Positions 32,247 through 36,378 of a stretch of DNA of 36,378 nt are shown here, piece by piece. The DNA lies in assembly GCA_945901855.1 (NCBI GenBank), contig CAMDLT010000041.1:1-36378 (forward strand). The letters run 5' to 3'. This DNA comes from Asaia bogorensis (lineage in GTDB: Bacteria > Pseudomonadota > Alphaproteobacteria > CACIAM-22H2). Within the stretch, counting starts at the first letter, position 1; each line of letters starts with the position of its first letter. Made by a program: the position numbers and the translations under genes. The notes below the pieces were generated by a model, which saw only the letters and a program-made list of their open reading frames with translations, searched no databases and was not told the DNA's origin.

Positions 32247-33527
32247 TTAGTTGACCGGGCAAGCGCCCGTGCTGGCCGGATCCGGGGCCCAGCACGGCGC
32301 AGCCGTCGCGTTCATGATTGCGCGCAGATTTTCGGCCTCGCGGTCGAGCACGGCGCGCGCCGGTTCGTTGCGCAGTACGATGCGCGTGAACGTGTCGATA
32401 TAGACCTTGTTGAACTCGCCGCCCTTGTCGCCGAGCCCGACCGGCAGCAGGCTTACCAGCGCATCGCGCGCATTCTGCGTGAGCGCGATCGCGTTGGCGG
32501 CCAGCCGCACGCCGGGGGCGAGATCGGCCGGCAGATCGGCTTTGACGACCGGGAAGAAGCCGACCTCGGCCGCCGTCACGAGCTGCGTGCGCGCCGTGGT
32601 CAGATGGTCGATCAGCGCCACGGCTCCGGCGCGGTTCGGCGCGTCCTTGGCGATCGACAGGCCCGCGACGACGGGCATGTAGCCGCGGCCTTTGGGGCCG
32701 GCGGGGGCCGGGAACGCGACGAAATCGTTGGGCCGCTGGCGCAGCGCATCAAGCACCCGCGCAACATGGTCGAACGCGATCCACACCTCGTTGGCCAGCA
32801 GCGGTTCTTGCATGAAATTGTAGCTGGTCGAGTTGGGCTGCACGTACTGCCAGAGGTCCTTGAAATTCGTCCACATCGCCTCGGCTTCGGCCGAACGGAA
32901 GCCCGAAACGGCGCTGCCGGTGTAGGACGGATAGAGATAGCCCTGGAAGAAGCGCGGCATCAAACCTGTCGGCCCTGCCGGGAAGCCGAGACGGCGCTGG
33001 CCCGTGCGCTCGCGCACATTTTTCGCCCACTCCTTGAGCTGGTCGTAGCTGAGCGCGTTGATGTCGGCACCGGCCGGCAGAAACGGCAAAGCCTGGCGGT
33101 TGGCGACCATGATGTAGGTCGCCTGCATCCACGGAATATAGGCTTGCGTGCTGCCGCCGAGCTTGCCGAGCGTCATCAGATTGGCCGGAATGCCGCGGTC
33201 GGCGAGCCTGGCCGCAACGTCGGAAATGTCGTCGAGAGCGCCCATCGGCTGCAGCGGCTGCAACTCGCCGTGCAGCGCGCCGACCACGCTGACCGTGCGC
33301 CGGCCGGCGGCGGCTTCGGCGCGCATGCGCACATTGAGCTGCTGCGGCTGCTCGGTCACGTAGACCGCTTGCCCGGCAAAACCCTTGAGGATCACGTCGC
33401 GCACTTTCTGCGCTTCTTCGATCGGCCGCAGCTGCGTGGACATAAAGACGGTTTCCTGAGCCTGGGCTTGCGGCAGGAAGCCAAGGCCCAGCAGAATCGC
33501 CGCACTAGCGATGAGTCGTTTGCGCAT
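32247..33527 (-). CDS. sugar ABC transporter substrate-binding protein (CUT1 type)
   Basis: A 426-residue periplasmic binding protein. The first 22 or so residues are a Sec signal (MRKRLIASAAILLGLGFLPQ, then AQAQ). Features are typical of sugar-binding proteins: VVGALHGELQPLQPMGALDD near 80, YIPWMQATYIMVANRQALPF near 131, and a Pro/Gly-rich FPAPAGPKGRGYMPVVAGLS near 270. The C-terminus carries two cysteines (APCWAPDPASTGACPVN) that could form a disulfide in the periplasm. GGAGAG lies upstream of ATG 33527. The start lies inside the last 23 bp of lacI, so the gene is cotranscribed with it. The ligand is inferred from the enzymes nearby. Confidence 0.92.
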   Translation of the reverse strand: MRKRLIASAAILLGLGFLPQAQAQETVFMSTQLRPIEEAQKVRDVILKGFAGQAVYVTEQPQQLNVRMRAEAAAGRRTVSVVGALHGELQPLQPMGALDDISDVAARLADRGIPANLMTLGKLGGSTQAYIPWMQATYIMVANRQALPFLPAGADINALSYDQLKEWAKNVRERTGQRRLGFPAGPTGLMPRFFQGYLYPSYTGSAVSGFRSAEAEAMWTNFKDLWQYVQPNSTSYNFMQEPLLANEVWIAFDHVARVLDALRQRPNDFVAFPAPAGPKGRGYMPVVAGLSIAKDAPNRAGAVALIDHLTTARTQLVTAAEVGFFPVVKADLPADLAPGVRLAANAIALTQNARDALVSLLPVGLGDKGGEFNKVYIDTFTRIVLRNEPARAVLDREAENLRAIMNATAAPCWAPDPASTGACPVN

Positions 33528-34587
33528 GTGGTTTCTCTCCTTTTTTGGCGTGCGTCGTTTTGACGTCTTTTTTCGCATCGTGGCCGAGTGCCGGTCCGTC
33601 GGAGCCGCGCACGACGAGCTTGCCCTGCCACAATTCGCAGAGCGATTCGGGTTTGGCGCCCGCGAACAATGCGAGCAGCATATCGACGAGCTTTTCGCCT
33701 GCTTGCGTCCAAGGCTGCGCCACGGTGGTCAAGGCGGGCTGGGTGTAGCTTGCGACCGGCAGATCGTCGTAACCGATGAGCGAAACGTCGCGGCCCGCCA
33801 CAAGCCCCGCCTGGGCGATCGCGCGCAAAGCGCCGACGGCCAAACGGTCCGTGCCGCACAGCAGCGCCGTCGGCGGCACGCGCAGCTTCAAAAGTTCGGC
33901 AGCTAGGCGATGGCCGTTTTCCTCGGTTGCTTCGGCAGCACGGAACTCCGCCGTCGGCAGCGCCAGTTCGGCATGCGCCGCGCGCCAGCCCGCTTGGCGA
34001 TGATGCGCGAAGGTGTAGTGGTCCGGCGCATTGACGAGGGCGATGCGCCGATGGCCCATGGCCGCAAGGCGCAGCGTTGCGTCGCGGAATGCCGCGTGGC
34101 CGTCGATATCGAGCCACGCATAGGGGCGCTTCGTGCGCGTGCGCCCGTGCACGATGAACGGAAAATCTCGGTCCTGAAGAAACGCGATGCGCTCGTCGTC
34201 GAGCCGCGCACGCGCGACGATCATGCCGTCCACGCGCCGCGCATCGACGAGCCGACGATAGACTTTGAGCTCGGCCTCGCCGGGCTGGGCGGCGGCGACC
34301 AGCAGATCGAAATCCGCTTCGGCAAGCCGCCGGCCGATCGCGGTCAGCACCTGCAGAAAGAACGGATCGTCGAAATGGCCGGGCTGGGCTGGCAACACCA
34401 CGCCCACGGCCCGACTGCGCCCGGTGCGGAAACCCGCGGCCGCCGCGTTGGGCACGTAGCCGAGCCGTTCGGCCGCCCGCGCAACTTTGGCACGAGTCGC
34501 GGCCGCCACATCGTCGTAGCCGGCCAATGCGCGCGAAACAGTGGTGGGAGAAAGACCGAGTTCGTCGGCCAAGCGGCGCAGCGTCAT
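33505..34587 (-). CDS. LacI family transcriptional regulator
   Basis: A 360-residue LacI/GalR repressor. The N-terminal helix-turn-helix and hinge are TLRRLADELGLSPTTVSRAL then AATRAKVARAAERLGYVPNA. The sugar-binding core shows AVGVVLPAQPGHFDDPFFLQ near residue 60, ARRVDGMIVARARLDDERIA near 115, and DVSLIGYDDLPVASYTQPAL near 275. The C-terminus carries an unusual lysine/histidine-rich tail (HDAKKDVKTTHAKKGEKPHA) that overlaps the start of the next gene, possibly a frame extension without function. A GGGGGGGAG site precedes the ATG. It heads the importer operon and probably also controls the divergent isomerase-kinase genes. Confidence 0.94.
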   Translation of the reverse strand: MTLRRLADELGLSPTTVSRALAGYDDVAAATRAKVARAAERLGYVPNAAAAGFRTGRSRAVGVVLPAQPGHFDDPFFLQVLTAIGRRLAEADFDLLVAAAQPGEAELKVYRRLVDARRVDGMIVARARLDDERIAFLQDRDFPFIVHGRTRTKRPYAWLDIDGHAAFRDATLRLAAMGHRRIALVNAPDHYTFAHHRQAGWRAAHAELALPTAEFRAAEATEENGHRLAAELLKLRVPPTALLCGTDRLAVGALRAIAQAGLVAGRDVSLIGYDDLPVASYTQPALTTVAQPWTQAGEKLVDMLLALFAGAKPESLCELWQGKLVVRGSDGPALGHDAKKDVKTTHAKKGEKPHAQTTHR

Positions 34588-34621
34588 CTCCCCCCCTCTT
34601 TTTTATCGTCGTTTCAAAAAA

Positions 34622-34649
34622 CCTATATCCAAAACGATTTGGACGTCAA
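34622..34649 (-). promoter_or_regulatory. lacI promoter with LacI-type operator in the spacer
   Basis: On the minus strand, TTGACG (34649-34644) and TATAGG (34627-34622) are separated by 16 bp. That spacer, TCCAAAACGATTTGGA (34628-34643), is a palindrome with a central CG and only one mismatched pair, the classic LacI/GalR operator layout. A bound repressor would occlude the promoter of its own operon. Confidence 0.65.
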
Positions 34650-34664
34650 GCGCCGGCGCTTGAC
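34645..34664. promoter_or_regulatory. 20-bp perfect palindrome joining divergent -35 boxes
   Basis: GTCAAGCGCCGGCGCTTGAC is identical on both strands. Its ends supply TTGACG (minus, lacI) and TTGACT (plus, 34660-34665, for the isomerase gene), placing the divergent promoters back to back. The plus-strand -10 candidate (CATCCT after 17 bp) is poor. Confidence 0.5.
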
Positions 34665-34715
34665 TGCGCGCTTCCGCCCGCCCATCCTCGCGCACAAAAG
34701 CCTGGAGGAAGCGCC

Positions 34716-35920
34716 GTGCAGCCCGACCCGCCCGATTTCCGCAGCCGCAAAACCATCCTTGCGCATGTGCGCCATACGCTCGATTTCTACCATCCGCGTG
34801 CCTACGACCCGAGCGGCGGTTTTTCTAATTTCTCAAGGACGACGGCACGATCTACGACGCGCGCACGCGCCATCTCGTCAGCAGCACGCGCTACGTATTC
34901 CTGTGGGCGATGGCCGCACGGCATTTTCCCGAAACGCAAGCCTATCGCGACAACACGCGCCATGCGGTCGAATTCCTGCGCCGCGCGCATCGCAATCCGG
35001 CGACGGGCGGCTATGCGTGGCAGCTGCGCTGGCAAAACGGCTCCGCGCAGATTCTCGACCCGACGAACCATTGCTACGGACTTGCCTTTGTGCTGCTCGC
35101 CTATGCACACGCGGCGATGGCAGGAATCGCCGAGGCGCGCGGATGGATCGAGGAAACGTTCGAACTCATGGAGCGGCGATTCTGGGAACCCGCTTTTGGC
35201 CTCTATGCCGACGAAGCGACCGCAGACTGGCAACTCCTGCCCTATCGCGGCCAGAACGCCAACATGCATGCGACCGAGGCCTGCCTTGCCGCCTTCGAAG
35301 CAACGGGCGATTCGAAATATCTCGACCGCGCCGAATGCGTGGCCTCGAACATCGTCCAGCGGCAGGCGGCGCTGACCGACGGGCTGATGGTCTGGGAGCA
35401 CTACAAAGCCGACTGGTCGGTCGATTGGGACTACAACAGAAACGACATGACCAACATCTTCCGGCCGTGGGGTTACCAGCCGGGCCATTTCACCGAATGG
35501 TCGAAGCTGCTGATCTTGATCGAACAGCAGCGTGCGCGGTCCTGGCTGCTGCCCAAAGCCGAAGCGCTGTTCGCAACCGCCTTCCGGCACGCGTGGGACG
35601 ACGCGCATGGCGGCCTCCATTACGGCTTCGGTCCCAACTTCGCGATCTGCGACGATCGCAAATATCATTGGGTCCAGTGCGAAAGCATGGCGACGGCAGC
35701 CGTTCTCGCGCATCGAACGGGCAAGGCGGAATACTGGGCATGGTACGACCGGCTGTGGGCCTATTGCTGGCGCCATTGGGTCGACCACAAGCACGGCGCC
35801 TGGTTCCGGCTGTTGACGCGCGCGAACGTCAACACGACCGACGAAAAAAGCCCGGCAGGCAAGGTCGACTACCATACGACGGGCGCTTGCTACGAAATTC
35901 TCAAGACGCTGAAGGCCTAG
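34716..35920 (+). pseudogene. AGE-family sugar epimerase/isomerase with apparent 1-nt frameshift
   Basis: A GTG at 34716 with GGAGGA upstream opens a reading frame coding LAHVRHTLDFYHPRAYDPSG, the expected AGE-family N-terminus. At about 34829-34836 the match moves to another frame, continuing KDDGTIYDARTRHLVSSTRY and on to the stop at 35920. Family comparison expects a GGF-x-x-FFKDDG sequence, so one base is missing from the TTCTC stretch. Restored, the protein is about 401 residues. Downstream family features include GQNANMHATEACLAA near 190 and WVQCESMATAAVLAH. Relatives isomerise mannose to fructose or epimerise N-acylglucosamine. The intact downstream frame has an internal ATG at 34910. 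A sequencing error is possible. Confidence 0.82.
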
Positions 35921-35924
35921 CGCG

Positions 35925-36378
35925 ATGGCGCAGGCACCGCCCCGTTTCGTCGCCGTCGGCGAAGCGCTCACCGATCTCATTCGCACGGGCGACGAGACGT
36001 GGGTCAGCAAAGTCGGCGGCTCGACCTGGAACGTGGCGCGTGCGGTCGCTGCCCAAGGCATCGAAAGCGCATTTGCGGGTGCGATCAGCCGCTGCTGGTT
36101 CGGCGACGCGTTGCAGCGCGCCAACGCAGCGGCCGGCCTCGATCCGCGCTTTTTGCAGCGCGTCGAACGTTCGCCGCTGCTTGCGGTCGTCGTCGAGACG
36201 GCGCCACCGCGCTACTCTTTCATCGGCGACGACAGCGCCGACTTGCATTTCGATCCGCAGAAGCTGCCCGCCGGCTGGCAAGCGACTGCCGAATGGGTGC
36301 ATTTCGGCGGCATCAGCCTTGCCCGCCCGCCGCTGTCCGACCGGCTCGTCGCAATGGCAACCGCGCTGAACGCCAGCG
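35925..36378 (+). CDS. PfkB family carbohydrate kinase, 3' end outside the window
   Basis: The first 151 codons of a ribokinase/fructokinase-like PfkB protein; the C-terminal half with the catalytic aspartate and anion hole lies beyond the window. Visible features are RFVAVGEALTDLI at residues 7-19, the sugar-binding GGSTWNVARAVAAQG near 31, FAGAISRCWFGDALQ near 50, and YSFIGDDSADLHF near 97. It starts 5 bp after the isomerase stop, so the two form an operon. With a mannose isomerase upstream, fructose is the likely substrate, giving fructose 6-phosphate; this is inferred from context. Confidence 0.88.
   Translation, partial: MAQAPPRFVAVGEALTDLIRTGDETWVSKVGGSTWNVARAVAAQGIESAFAGAISRCWFGDALQRANAAAGLDPRFLQRVERSPLLAVVVETAPPRYSFIGDDSADLHFDPQKLPAGWQATAEWVHFGGISLARPPLSDRLVAMATALNAS

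Noticed and set aside
33910..36369. 819-codon plus-strand open frame running across lacI, the isomerase and the kinase
   Set aside because: It is antisense to lacI and out of frame with the isomerase and kinase genes; composition is that of a shadow frame.

Overview
The window reads as part of the accessory catabolic territory of a large, GC-rich proteobacterial genome. An alphaproteobacterium is most likely, judging from the gene families, the codon use and the dense 1-8 bp stop/start overlaps. No rRNA, tRNA, CRISPR array, phage gene or transposase was recognised. Nearly everything belongs to self-contained 'regulator + importer + catabolic enzyme' cassettes.

Region 1 (1-8234) is a carboxylate module. 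It holds two MmgE/PrpD enzymes (one cut by the window edge), a ComA-like phosphosulfolactate synthase homologue, a TauE/SafE-type exporter, a complete TctC-TctB-TctA tripartite importer and an FCD-type GntR regulator. A pair of matched inverted 11-bp sites lies in the gap between gntR and the second MmgE/PrpD gene.

Region 2 (8235-10277) is a solitary secreted heparinase II/III-like polysaccharide lyase gene. Region 3 (10312-18911) is a peptide-type ABC importer (binding protein, two permeases, one double ATPase) divergent from a LysR regulator. The regulator is followed by a PLP-dependent D-cysteine desulfhydrase/L-cysteate sulfo-lyase-like enzyme and an amidase. Matching ATGCA-N5-CGCAT boxes sit on both sides of lysR. 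Region 4 (18912-20207) is a solitary secreted serine hydrolase (class C beta-lactamase/NylB fold). Its upstream DNA is about 70% identical to the DNA upstream of the unrelated lyase gene 10 kb away.

Region 5 (20379-25691) is a second peptide-type ABC importer whose operon contains a heavily deleted but still in-frame EamA transporter gene. Region 6 (25692-28205) contains a gene-poor stretch, a DUF4112 gene with a coupled 53-codon ORF, and a TerC/Alx-family membrane protein gene. The gap upstream of the TerC/Alx gene has long, mutually competing inverted repeats that look like a structured RNA.

Region 7 (28206-36378) is a LacI-controlled sugar module: lacI, binding protein, two permeases, MalK-type ATPase and a GH63-like glycosidase on one strand, with an AGE-family sugar isomerase (apparent 1-nt frameshift) and a PfkB sugar kinase divergent from them. 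Together the enzymes suggest import and hydrolysis of a mannosyl or glucosyl compound such as mannosylglycerate, then isomerisation and phosphorylation of the released hexose. All function calls rest on reading the sequence; no database search was run.
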